From assembly GCF_932526225.1 (NCBI RefSeq), contig NC_064043.1:6129501-6193500 (forward strand): a stretch of 64,000 bases of DNA. The letters run 5' to 3'. Below, piece by piece: positions 48,831-61,238 of the stretch. Source of the DNA: Nematostella vectensis. Taxonomy: Eukaryota; Cnidaria; Anthozoa; Actiniaria; Edwardsiidae. A model generated the notes under the pieces. The model was given only the letters and a program-made list of their open reading frames with translations, made no database searches and had not been told where the DNA came from. Made by a program: the position numbers and the translations under genes. Positions within the stretch are counted from its first letter, which is position 1. Each line of letters starts with the position of its first letter.

Positions 48831-51800
48831 AATATCTTTGGGGTTTCTTCATAGAAGAATACCTCCATTTTCTGGCAAATTGTGTGTTTTTTTCTTTACC
48901 AACGTATTCTTTTTCTTGTTGTTGAAAAGAATGTTTATTTTTTTTCCAAGAGCAAATACTGAAGTATAATAAGTGTTCTCAATAGAACATCGGCACCGTA
49001 ACACCCAGTACTTTTGCGATGCCGATGTCACAAATGAAAACAAAAAATGATCTAAAAAACCCCTGAGATTACTCAGCGTTTATCCGTTCCTATTTTCCTT
49101 GTCAAAGCAAACAACGTTATTACATTTTTCAAGGCTTTATAACTATTTTGCTAATAAAGCTCGCGTAAGTGCTCATAGTGCAAATAACGGAAACGTTTTA
49201 TGACCCCGTTTCGAAATTTAATCAGAGATATGGTCTATGTTTCGAATCTCAGCTGTCTGAATATCGTTTTAATATCCTGTTATACACTATAGAGCCAAGT
49301 GTTTTGGGGGCGTACGATGCCAAACTGACCATGACGTTTTAATTCCTTCAAAAACGTGACCTTGGTTTACAGACTGCACAAACGTCAACCAGTACACGCC
49401 TACGTAGGTGCATTAATATAAAATACCCGCAAACATCAAAAACACGATTTGAATTTCACGCGCACATATACAAATCCCCGCGGCACACGAGCCGTGCGGA
49501 GAACATGGGTAAATCGAACAAAAATCAATTTAAGGCAATCGGTGTATAGCTCTGGCATCGCTTGAGCTCATTTATAAGCAGATAAGCGCCTTTCGGTCTT
49601 GTAACTTCTATTCGCCATTTGCAGTTAGCCGTTAGCACTGACAAACCTTGTTTTAATTATGTGTGTATAGTTTGGGTGCTGGCCATTAACGTATTTTTAA
49701 GACCTTTCGTAATCTCGACCAGTCACGTCCTATTCGGTGGGGACTATATAAGGGCCTGTTCACATGAAGGTAGGATGACCCTATCCTTAGTAGGGATAAG
49801 AATGATATACCACCTGTTCGCATGTACTACTTTGGTGTCCCTAAGAAAGGCCAACTCTTAAGGGTTTGTCGTCAAGCAAGATTAATAAACAACCCTAGAA
49901 CCATCAAACTCAGCTCCCCATCCTAGTTTATTTTTCTCTACTTGCTGCCTTTGAATTGGGCAAAAGTTGTCCCCATAGGTAGGTGAACTCTACCTTGTAT
50001 GAACCAGACAGTGTAAAACAAAGGAACACCCCCTCAGATTTCACCCTACTGCCGGGTCACCCTCTCTATTTTTTTCCCTTTTTCCCCCTTCTTTTTTCCC
50101 TTTTGAAAAAACAACGTGAGCAATTCAATACCCACTTCGCGATACCAATATCAAATCAGATATACTTAAACTTTTTTCCAAGAGAAAGATAAACATTTAT
50201 CACTATTGCCTAACCCCCTTTTCATTTTCTTGTTTTATATACCAGCTCATAAACTCAAATATTTGTTTTGGAAGAACGCCTATTTTGTTGCTAGGAAGCA
50301 GATGATTAAAATTCATTTTAGGTTGTCAAATTTAACAATCTGGTCGATGTATCCGATGGCCTAAGTAAAGTAATTAATCTTACTTATACACCAGCATTAA
50401 ACAACACAAGTAGATCTCCTAGAGACGAGGTGTTAAGCACGTCTGGCACGTCTCTTTTTAATCAAGTCAGTATTTAATTATATTCCAGTATTCTAGTGAG
50501 TAGACTGACATTCCCGTTAACTGATGATTTAGTATCACAGTTTGACACTTTACATTTCAGTGAACAGAAAACAAGGTGACTGTTATGCGAGATTTCAGGG
50601 TGGGTTGGGGTGGGGATGCATTTTAAAATTTCAAACATCTTTTGTTTCCTTCGTTTATATAGTCTACGGGAGAGAAGAGAGAGCGAGAGTGTCCGTGGTA
50701 ATAAAAACGGGTGTTCCTGGACTAGTGAAAATGGTTGCCGCGAAATACATAACAAAGGAATGCAGGATTTCCTGCAAGTTTACGGATATGGAAACATAGA
50801 AAGCTGGATATTGGAAGGAATCAGATATATTTTTGGGTGACTGTTCTTAGAACTCCTAACCGATGGAAACATAACTTTAACTCCCTAATATGAAAAAGTT
50901 ACATCTTTCACTGCAGACATACATTTTTTACAGATTAAACTTATATACGTTATTAAAAATCTCGCTAGAATGAACAACAAACTTGTGTTATCATCATTTG
51001 GAATTTGTATGTTAAATATATCCACAGAATTCAAGCATATGTAGCCTACAATTTTTAAAGCAGTTCTTATTTTAAATTATCGATCAAAGATGTTGGTCAA
51101 GCTTTTGTTCCACATCCGTATTTAAAGCCCTAATGCGTTCATGTTCTTTTGGGATGCAAAGACAACGTCGCAGGTTGTAAAAAAAAAAAAAAAAAGATTG
51201 AGAATAAAGGTTAATCAATTCCAAAAAAATGGCTTAAGCATGGGTGGCTAGACGTTGTGGTTACTAAAAGTCTTTTGAGTTCTGATAAAATGCGTGGGTT
51301 TCCGGTTACTGAATGAATTAAATAACACTACTTAAATTTCCCATACGATGCTCACTTAAATTTTTTAAAAAGCATGTTTCATATTCGCCGTTCATATAGC
51401 TATAAATAAATGAGAATAATCTAGGTGAGAATGAGATAAATATTGAAATGGTACATATGTGAAGTCAATTCTGAAAAATAACTTCTCAAAACATTTTCCT
51501 GTTTACTGTAGCATTATCCCATTATGTATACAAAAATTCAACTTTAAAAGCCCTTAAAAGAAACAACCACTAAAAAGGCTAACCGCAATTGTCTTGTTTA
51601 CTCTAGCATGATTCCTTAATGATACAACCATTCAACTTAAAAAAAAAGTTGCCCAAAAACATTCTTCATCGTCCTATTTACTACAGTATAATATAGCCAG
51701 CTAACGATCAACACATTTTCTTACCACTATAATCTTTCCGGCACAACTTACGATGTCAGAGAATTTTCCTTTACCCCCCACATCAATTTAAACGACATTG

Positions 51801-51927
51801 TCGGTGCAATTATTTTCACGACTTTTTTATATCGTAAAAGGAAGAATCGTTTATAAAAATGAGTTGATCACTCTTGGCGATGTTAAACTTATTACTTTTG
51901 CATTTGATCACGGATCAGAAACACATA

Positions 51928-52040
51928 CCCTGGGTACAAGAGCCTGCAGACTTCTCTTGTCCAGTGACGCTCAGCTGTTCGCGGCATTTTGGCTGAGCAT
52001 TACTGGACGAGAGAAGTCTGGAGGCTCTGGTACACAGGGT
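51928..52040. repeat. Long hairpin-forming inverted repeat
   Basis: Arms of about 48 bp (51928-51975 and 51992-52040) with a 16-base loop and a few mismatches; for example GCAGACTTCTCTTGTCCAGT pairs with ACTGGACGAGAGAAGTCTG. Similarity fades outside the arms. Confidence 0.9.
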
Positions 52041-53885
52041 AGGAAACACACTGCTCTTATTTGAAAACACTCTTTTTTTTTTTATAAGAAGGTCTAATTT
52101 TCAGTTGAGGCCGGGCCATTCTTATTTTGTTCTTAAATTTTAGTGTTATAAGTATATAATACTCAATGAATTATTAGGAAGAAATTTACACTAACGATCA
52201 ATAGCAATAATATGGTTGTTACTAAATGAGTCAATTTGATTTCTACATTTTAGAGAACGCATTAGGACTAAAAAAGAATTTTTTTCTGTTATCTGAGCCT
52301 CGGCATGTTCTTAAAATTTGGTGAAATCTCAGGCTGGGCGTTCTTATAAAAAATGTTCTTATAAAAAAAGAGTGACTTCACAAGAACTGTCAGTCAATAA
52401 GTCTCTTTCTTGGCAGTGAATAAAGCGACTATCTACCAAATAGAGGTGTTTTCCTTTTTTTTTTAGAAAAAAAAAACATTTACAAATAGGCCTTGAAGTC
52501 GCGAAAAGGCAAAGCAGTTCTTATTTGATCGTTTGATTTCGCACTTTTTAGAGAGAATTAGCATTTTAAATGAGACAACATCTTTGGTATCTCATATTAT
52601 CATTTATCGTTTTGTTATAGAATTATTATTCACCAGGCTCAAATTTGCCCCTAAAAATCTGTGACATAAAAATGTTGTATTTCATCATGTCTTGGCTTTA
52701 AGATGGTCTTTTCAAGATTTCCTGACGCATTCAGTATTCGCAGTAGGGCTAAGAGAAAGTCCTAGAATCTTTCAAAATTTTCTATGAATAAGCCGTGGTA
52801 ATCACCTCATTTTGAAGCGGTTATAAAATTACAATCCACACTTCTTTAGAAGGCTTTTATCGCAAATAGTTGCAATTCCATTTTTATAGTCTTTATTCAT
52901 AAAAAAGGGAAATTAAAATTACTTTGAATTTTGAGAAACCACACACACACAACTTTGTTTCGAATCTCTCCCTTTCGAAACTAAATTTAAGTAATATGCT
53001 TTATCTGCCTTATATTTTAATGGTTTTGAAGCATGAGGAAACTCCTTCAACCATACATTCAACCATAAACATGGTTTATTGGCCTTTTCTCAGATGTGTA
53101 ATTTTTTTTTCATGAAAGCAAAACCGCTCTAAGTTGCTTTGATATGTTGATATGTAAATACGATCTCATTCGCCAATCCCATTGGGCTAGGCTTTGAAGG
53201 TTTGACTTTAAAGAAAAGGACGTTTACAAAAATACAAGGGTATTTGGTGATTCTCTTTGAATTGAATTTGTGAGCGAATAGCCTCACTTCTGTGAATATC
53301 TGTGACACGCAGTCCCAAAATCCTCCTTCACGAGGAAAATAGGGCCAAAACTGGGGCTCACGTTTGACGTTCGAATTCACCTGATGCTGGTTGGGCTTGC
53401 CGGATAAGTTTACAAGTACCTCAAACGACCCATATATCATGTATTAGCCTCTTGATTAAATTACAAGTTTCCATGGTGACGACTCGTAGGTGCAGGTGCA
53501 GAATCAAGCTGATATAAACTCGTCTTTTATTGGTGGACATCCATCTGACGGAGAGAGAACCCTGTAGGCTTGTCTAATGGGGCTCTTTGTATTCATTTGA
53601 ACACAGTATTTGAGCAGTATGTTTGCTAAAAGTCGCAATTTTCGCAGAGAATCTGCCGAGTCTTCCTTGGCAACCTTGAGGATATCCGTGTAATTCAGAG
53701 GAAAACGTGCATTTGATAGCGCCTACTATACAAAATCGCGCGCATAAAAAGGGGAAAGATCGAAGGACTCATCATTATCAAAGATTGCTGTGGATTCGGG
53801 ACATTCGATAGCGCTAAAAAGTAGAACTCATTCAAGACTCTGCAGCATAATCCCAAATTGGATTACTCGTGAGAGACTTTCTATC

Positions 53886-55040
53886 ATGGCACTGAACAGC
53901 TCAGACCGACCAGGCATTGAATTTATCAACGACAGAGAGAGTATCATCCACAAGTCCGTGGCTGTGTCGATAATACAAGCCGTGGCAATGATAGCTATGA
54001 TTGTGGTGTCGGTTCTGGCAAATGGCGTCGTTTGTCATTGCATTATCAAGACGCACTCTCTTCACACTATCACCAACAGTTTCATATTCAACCTTGCCGC
54101 TACGGACTTTTGCCTTTCCGCCCTGTGCATGCCATTCGCACTCGTTTCTTGTATCACTAAACAATGGGTTTTTGGGAAGACTGTGTGCGTGGTGTCAGGG
54201 TTCCTGCTATCTATGTTGTGCATCGCTTCGATACTAACTCTAGTTCTTGTAGCAATAGACCGATTTATGGCAATCAAATACCCGTTGAAGTACACTTTGT
54301 ATGTTACACACAGAGCGTGCGCGTTCATGCTGGCTTATGTTTGGTTCCAGGCGGCGGCCTGTGCTCTTCTGCCCGCTCTCGGTTGGGGCAGTGGGTATGT
54401 TTTCGTTGAGCAAGAGAGCATCTGCAGACCCGAGTTTGGGACTCCGTCTAAGGACAACGGGTTCACGAGCTTTCTGTTCGTTTCTTCTTTTGTAATCCCA
54501 TTTTCTATATTAATTAGTATCTACTTGTCAATACTGTGGACGGCAAGAAAGCAATTTAGGCAAGTTCATCACGCCAAAATCCACGTCATTAATGTGCAAC
54601 CAAAAATTATTGAGCTAGAAACTGCGGTTGGTACAACCAAGCAAGTAGCAATCATTTGTAAGCTAGAAAACGCAGGCACAACAGACAATAACACTGCGGC
54701 AATGGACGAGATTACGTCCGCGACTAACACTACACGAGGCAAAAAAATGGACAGAGCTAGCAGACGGCGTTATCGCGCGCGTGGTTTTAAGATGGTGCTT
54801 ATGATTGTAGCAGTTTTCCTAGTATGCTGGTCTCCCCATTTCATTTTGATATTCTACGGAAGCTTGTACCAAATTCAGTTCCCAGCTGCGGTTAAGGCTG
54901 TGACAACTTGGTTAACTTTTTTGAATAGCTCTTTTAACCCATTTTTGTATGGGTTCTTTAATGCTCGTTTCAGATCAAGCCTAAAGAGGGTTTTTGGCGA
55001 TAAACTTTTATGTTGCCGTTGGCGGCATCAAGATGATTAA
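53886..55040 (+). CDS. Class A G-protein-coupled receptor, single exon, GPR161-like
   Basis: 384 aa with seven hydrophobic segments. The frame is open upstream to 53790, but the first ATG is at 53886; upstream only GTG occurs. Residues: NSS glycosylation site at 4-6, Asn46 in TM1, Asp74 in TM2, and Cys101-Cys180 as the likely TM3-ECL2 disulfide. DRF (125-127) stands in place of DRY. CWSP (314-317) is in TM6, NPFLY (351-355) in TM7, and CC at 376-377 is possible for palmitoylation. The third loop is long and basic. The ligand is unknown. The segment after TM5 (FRQVHHAKIHVINVQ) and the helix 3-4 region recall GPR161, a ciliary receptor, but that is from memory and weak; biogenic amine-like orphan receptors remain possible. 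AATAAA at 55280-55285 may end the transcript. Confidence 0.9.
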   Translation: MALNSSDRPGIEFINDRESIIHKSVAVSIIQAVAMIAMIVVSVLANGVVCHCIIKTHSLHTITNSFIFNLAATDFCLSALCMPFALVSCITKQWVFGKTVCVVSGFLLSMLCIASILTLVLVAIDRFMAIKYPLKYTLYVTHRACAFMLAYVWFQAAACALLPALGWGSGYVFVEQESICRPEFGTPSKDNGFTSFLFVSSFVIPFSILISIYLSILWTARKQFRQVHHAKIHVINVQPKIIELETAVGTTKQVAIICKLENAGTTDNNTAAMDEITSATNTTRGKKMDRASRRRYRARGFKMVLMIVAVFLVCWSPHFILIFYGSLYQIQFPAAVKAVTTWLTFLNSSFNPFLYGFFNARFRSSLKRVFGDKLLCCRWRHQDD

Positions 55041-57164
55041 ATTAGTCAAGAGAAGAACGTGACCCTTAAGGAAATCAATTTATATTTATCTCTTATAGAG
55101 ACAGAATTTTATTACTTTTATTGACAGCCACGAGCTTGATAGAAAAATATGGCCACATAAATACAACTTTTTTTGTAATATGATGGAGAAGTTGTTTTCG
55201 TGTTTTCTTCTCAAATCTAAGTATCTATCCTTAGTCATACTTTAAAAAAAATGTAAATATATTGTAAATACAGCAGAAAAATAAAAGTGACTCAACAGAT
55301 TGTTTCTTCAAACGATTGAATGACAGTTATGGGATGACACTTTTTCGTATACAAACCGAACAAGACTCAAAGAATTAGTTTTTCTTTCATATTGGTTAGA
55401 CGAGCAATTCTTTCCTCATAATGACAAAACACCATAAAACCACTTTGAATAGAATAACAATAAAAATATGCATCCAGTCAGCGCCCTCTTTCAAACAAAA
55501 TCTCCCAAATTTTCTTTTCTTTATTGAAACTAAATTTGAGATAAATAGAATATCCTCCCGCAGCCGATAAGCAGTAATTAAAAACAACTTTAGAACTTAG
55601 CTTAAGGGGCGTTGTCTTACTAATGGTATTGCAGGAAGAAACATGAAATTAAACAATTTAAAAGTGAAAAAGGGTGGTAAACTCCGAATTGACATCAAGC
55701 GTGAGCCGTCAGATAATAAAAATAATAATAATAATAATAATAATACCCAAGACTCTGTTGGCTAGGGTAAATACACTTTGTTAGAATTATTTGGAAAAAT
55801 TTTTATAGGAAAAATGCAATAACAATATCACGAAGAATAACTCGTATGACTTATTTCTCAAACAAAATAAATAATGAATGCCTTACCATCAAAACCCAAT
55901 TTAATGGGTTTTCTTTATTTCTTAAAAAGGTCTGAATTCGCCAGAGCTCAAGGTTTGTTTAACGTAAATAAACAAAACGACATTTCGTGACGTTTATACA
56001 ACTTGCGCGTTTCTTCCAAAATATTACACCGTCGCTATGTCTTTAATTTATTTAAAATATTCAAGCATTGGAAATGGCATAATTCCAGAGAGTGATATGT
56101 ACCAGCGGGAAGCTGGTGTTTGCCGGATACGACGGACGCGGCGAGGAAACCATTTGTTAGAAAGATATCAATCTGTCTTTAGCAAGCGTTGACCTACATT
56201 TTCCTCATTTTCCCTGCTCTATGGTAACGAATGATGAGCTATATTTGTTATCCGTTTTATTTAGGGTGCTGTTTATAAACTTGTAAAATGATATAATTTC
56301 TGGGAAACCCTTTATCTAACAAGTCACGTGATCTTCTTCCTCGAATGATACCACGAATCTGGCTATGAAAGTATCTGTTTGCCTCTAAAAAAGCCACAAA
56401 TTCACTACAGTGAAGAGAATATTTAAAGATATAATATATTTTCCCTTTAAGAAAGTGTAAATACTGCTTATCTGTTCGGCCAGTTTGCAGTATAGATTGG
56501 AGACTTGAAAACTGATCACTCAAAAGATATGCAAAAACGTACAATATAACTTGTCAATTCGGATGCAAAAGAAGAAACTTATTATAACACACACACATAT
56601 ATATTATTTGGTCTAATTCAATGCTTATATCATCTGATCTTAATAGAGTTTTCACATATAATCGTCAATTTTATTATTGTAAAACTTTTCTTATTGACAT
56701 GCAGCATAACGCAAAATGCTTTTTTAACATATATGATATATCCCCATTCACCGTGATCGCCACTAAGATACGTTTAGTGTCTAGACACGTATAAAGAAAA
56801 TTATTTGCGAGTTGGGGGGGGGGGGGGGGGGATGGGGGGTGAAAAGTTATTGAACTATCGGCTTGAAAAGACTGCATAAGCATAAGATATTGTGAACCCT
56901 GGGGAGAATTCGAGTCTAAGTTACTGCAAATTGTATTTTTTCGGGCGCGCCGACATTTTTTTTATGTTTTCGTGTTTGAGGCTAACACATATTTCCCGTA
57001 AGATACGTGAGCATCCCCGCTTTGCCGGCCAAATAGTGGGTCATTTCTTATCGAAGGGTCGTCAAAAATTACCCTTTATTTACTGTGCAATTCTCCACCC
57101 TACCTCAATTCATTTCTTTTGTTGTTATCATTATCTGGTGTAAATATGATAATGTACCGTCTGT

Positions 57165-57385
57165 CCAGCTGATATGCAATGACTCTTTTAAGCTATCGCT
57201 GTCCAGTAAGTGCAATGCTTCGGGCTTTACTTCCAGTAATGTGCAATGCTTTTCTGTGTCTGTCAACTATTTGTTTTTGTTGATGTGCAATGACCCTTTG
57301 AGCTATAGCTGTCCAGTAAGTGCAATGCTTTTGGTCTTTATACTATTCAGTAATGTGCAATGCTCTTCAGTGTCTATCAGCTGAG
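57165..57385. repeat. Diverged tandem duplication of about 120 bp
   Basis: Two copies of a segment with CTGTCCAGTAAGTGCAATGC and CAGTAATGTGCAATGCT, together with shorter TGTGCAATG words. Confidence 0.7.
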
Positions 57386-58207
57386 TTGAAGCTGCTTATT
57401 TAATGTTTCTGTCAAGCACTATTTTTAGTATAGTGTGTAAGGCAATATAAGAGAACTACAGCTGGGTATGCGTCTGGATCCAGTCATAGAATAATACTCG
57501 CGGCCATGGATAGAATAGCAAATGTTGTAGAATACCGGGTTAGGATTGGAGACGAGGGGGCGGATTAGCGCGCATTCTGTCTGTCATATATTTTTGTAGG
57601 CTAATCGATTATCTGATAAAAATCCCCTTTTCTAGCTGACTTCTCTGCACGTCATCGAGTAGACAGTAAATCATGTTTTAAAGCCTCACTCTTTTATTTT
57701 ATCATTCTTCCATGGAGTGTGGCCAGCTGCATGAGAATTTTGTTTCTCAGTTTCTGGTCACGATTTCTTCTACGGGAGCACGTATACTTGCTCTACTGTT
57801 TGATTAAAAAACATCCATATACCACGCCCTTCAGGGAACTCAAATATAGGGGTATGATATTTTAAGCTTGCGAAAGAAACGTTTTACACGGCAGCTTTAT
57901 TATTGAATTGAGATTAAACTATTTTTCATATAATACTGTCAAATATTTTGGCTGTATATTTGGCCTGGTGGCTCTGAACGTCTTCACAGTCTACAATACT
58001 AACGTAGACCAAGGGAGTATTATATCATACTCCCTCATACTCATACACATACTTGGGCGCAGTGTGCATCATCGTGCATTTATCGCCTTTTCGTGTGCTT
58101 TTAATAATTTGTTTAGTATTTATGAAATTTTCAATTATTGTGGCATTGATATATTTTAGAGAGAAACGAAAGAATGGAAATAAGTAAAAAATAAATAAAG
58201 ATGTACA

Positions 58208-58360
58208 CACGAGTAAGTACGCAGCTGCTTTGTCTCCTATTATCTTTGTTTTACAAAGGAGTTCTTTTGTCTCTATTCTTCTCGTTCTTTGTCTCGAGGT
58301 GCGGATATTGTTCATTTGCCCAATCAAATTGCAGCTTGTAAGAGCTGCGTACTTACCCTG
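58208..58360. mobile_element. Small inverted-repeat element
   Basis: GAGTAAGTACGCAGCTGC at the left pairs with GAGCTGCGTACTTAC at the right end. It is about 150 bp without an ORF. Confidence 0.45.
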
Positions 58361-58525
58361 GATCTACCCACCCCCTGTTAAGTTGAATACACTATAAGTC
58401 CCAAAATCTGAAAGGCCGGTGTGAAGACTGGAAACGGTCACATTGAGAATGGGAGCCCTGTGTTATGTTTGTTTCAAGATGGTGGAGGAAGGTGACACGG
58501 AAGTCATCTTTGAAGATAGCTGAAA

Positions 58526-61207
58526 ATGGTTGAATTATATCAGACATTTAGCTTCAAAGAGCATGTCCTACCCCAGATCGTAACCTATAGAGACCAGTAT
58601 TCTAATGAACCTGCAGAATCTAACAATGGTAAGAATATTTATCGCAGGAGTAAACCTGACACGATAAGGGGTGTGCAATTAGATGATAACTTAAAAGTAT
58701 ACTTTTAAGTTGTTCCATGTCTTGGCCTCTCGGAATAAAAGCAAAACATCAAAACACGAAGTAAACGGAATTCGACACTTGGCCGGTCTAATGGTGGTTG
58801 GGTGCAAAATCGCTATGTATTAAAATTCCAATGCACTATTTACTCTACATTAGGAGTTTTATCCACTTTCCAACAGACACCCCAAATTGTACCTGGCCTG
58901 CCATGGCTCCCCTTGATTTGATTTGATTTGATTTATTATTACTCCTATAGGTAGCTTTCGCTAATACTAGGAGACCGATTCCTTGACAGTATAGGTTTTT
59001 TTAAATAATGTATACCCATTTATTTGGCCCTTGAGGCTATGTTACCTTTTATTGTACCCAAGACTTAGATGCAGTTTGGCAGCAGCTGGAAGCTTGTATT
59101 GTTGGGCAGGAGAAAGATGGGACTTTACTTGTCACTTGGTCTGATAAGTGCCCAGGGCACATGGTAAGTCATTCAGTTTGATATTCTACTATGTATACCG
59201 TTATTCCCCCACCGTGAAAACAACAACAACATTGAAGAGACACTGTTTGTACGCTTGGCTAAGAGAGAAGTTTATTTGCCTCAACGAAAATGATACACGA
59301 ATAACTAAAATTTGACAAATAAAGCTTCTCTGCCACCAAACCTCCAGCCAAACAAACAAGCAGAGACAGTCAAAGCGTAGCAGAAAACATATGATCACGA
59401 AAGGCAGAGGCAACCGTGAGTTTAGACACAAGGGAAACATCAAGATATAACTTGAAGATAGCCCAACCTCAATGAGTTGAATGCCCAGTTTAAGCCCAGG
59501 AAGCAGAGCCGTGCCGAAAAGAATGACCACGAAACTGCACATATGAAGTATTTATACAACCCTATATATGGGAGCTAACAGAGCTGTAACATTTAGGCAA
59601 TTAGTACCTTTGAGCTGGAACTACTCAAAGGAGGAGAAATGATTTTAATATGTACCCTTCTTTAAATAAGCACCCCCCTTTGACCTCAAATTTTGAAACA
59701 AATGCCCCATCCCCTCCCCCTAAAAATATCCCAACGAAAGATCCACATCGTGTAAATCTTTATTTTACTTGGCTCGTATTGACATTCTCATACAACAATA
59801 TTGTCAAAGATTTTTAAACAATCAAATTCCCTCCATGAATCTACTGTATTAAGTCTAACAACATTTTTACTGCCATTTCAGTTAATTGCTAAAAAAATTT
59901 GATTCAGACGCTGGTATTTTCTGCTGAAATGGAATAAGCTCCCCCCCCCCCTCAAAGAAAAAGACCTGAAAAATTTAAGCAAATCATTTTGGTATATCTC
60001 TTGTTGACCCTGTGTGCTTCCTTCCCAATATTTTTTTATCTCCTTATTTACTGAATTATACTTAACTATTCTGTTTACCAGGGAGGATTCTATGTCTCTT
60101 ATGTTGCAACTTACACACCATCCAAGCAGCATCTTAAGGTACTGATTTTTGTAAAATTACAGATTGAGAGTTGACATTATATAACATTTGATAATTGCAT
60201 ACAATACAGATGATCTTTATGCATGACAAGAAAGTCAATATCATTGGGGCATCTATTAACCAAGAAGGAACATTGTTAGGTAGGTAAAACATTTCCCCTC
60301 TCTCTCTTTTCTCCTCCCCCCTTCTGGCTATCTGCCCCTGCCTTACGTGCCACACCTTTCTTTTTGGCAACACATCCAACTCTATCATTTTCAACATCCC
60401 AATTCACCTTCCCCACTACTTCACACAACTCTTCGCGGTGCATGCATGAAACCGAGGTCAGGCATAAAAATTGTAAACAAGATGGCAAAGTCTGTACACT
60501 GTCATTCAGTGTATTCTTTATATTATAGCCACCATTTTCCCCTATCTACTGTGACATGCCTGTGCCCTCATTCTCATTGCCGCTTTCTCATTCCATGTCA
60601 CTATCTCTTTTCAGAGGACAATTTATAGAATGCACTCTTTAGCTATTGTTTATTTTTTTACAAATACAACATTTTCAGTTTCAGTGCATTCAGTGTATTC
60701 TTTATATTATAGCCACCATTTTCCCTATCTACTGTGACATGCCTGTGCCCTCATTCTCATTGCCGCTTTCTCATTCCATGTCACTATCTCTTTTCAGAGG
60801 ACAATTTATAGAATGCACTCTTTTGCTATTGTTTTTTTTTACAAATACAACATTTTACGAAAACGACATTTACAAATAAAACAAATATTATTTGAAAGAA
60901 ATTATTAAAGAAAATTTGCAAGTCAGATATTTTATTACCAGTTTCTGGCTACTCACTGGATGGGGATAGCGGTTTTGAATGCCTTAATATTGCATGAGAG
61001 CCTAGCATGGTGTTGTGATTGGGCTTACATACTGTTATCTATTATAGATAGTATGGCACTGATATTTTTTTTACAGCATTTACCACAACAGACCCATATT
61101 TTGGAGCTATGGATGAGCCAGATCGTCCTACCCATCAAGGTGATTTGTACAAGAGAGTTTGCCCCTTTATCCCTGCCAAGACTTTTTTGTGGTAGCCAGA
61201 GAGGTGT

Positions 61208-61238
<31 letters not shown>

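Larger units (their letters stand above)
46965..53885. other. Long intergenic region, no gene recognised
   Basis: It holds a 40-bp tandem array, a G run at 47864-47879, a dispersed repeat at 48600-48830, an A run at 51179-51195 and a long hairpin at 51928-52040. The rest is unique AT-rich sequence. Open frames are all under about 105 codons, without splice-linked conserved motifs. A TATA-like CATAAAAAGG at 53743-53752 lies about 135 bp before the GPCR start. Confidence 0.5.
55041..58525. other. Intergenic between the GPCR and GSAP
   Basis: It contains an (AAT)n run at 55720-55745, a G run at 56815-56830, a tandem duplication (57165-57385) and a small inverted-repeat element (58208-58360). 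No further gene is supported. Confidence 0.5.

Noticed and set aside
53790..53885. N-terminal extension of the GPCR
   Set aside because: The upstream frame begins at GTG. The first ATG is 53886, and the extension lacks signal-peptide or receptor features.
59201..59542. 113-aa hydrophobic minus-strand ORF in GSAP intron 2
   Set aside because: It has no motif, no neighbouring exons and no start context. It is probably a chance open frame in unique intronic DNA.
61075..61140. Possible GSAP exon after TTTTTTTACAG
   Set aside because: Exon 4 joins in phase to 61781 and keeps the family sequence. The 61075 segment does not continue it and lacks a good donor in phase.
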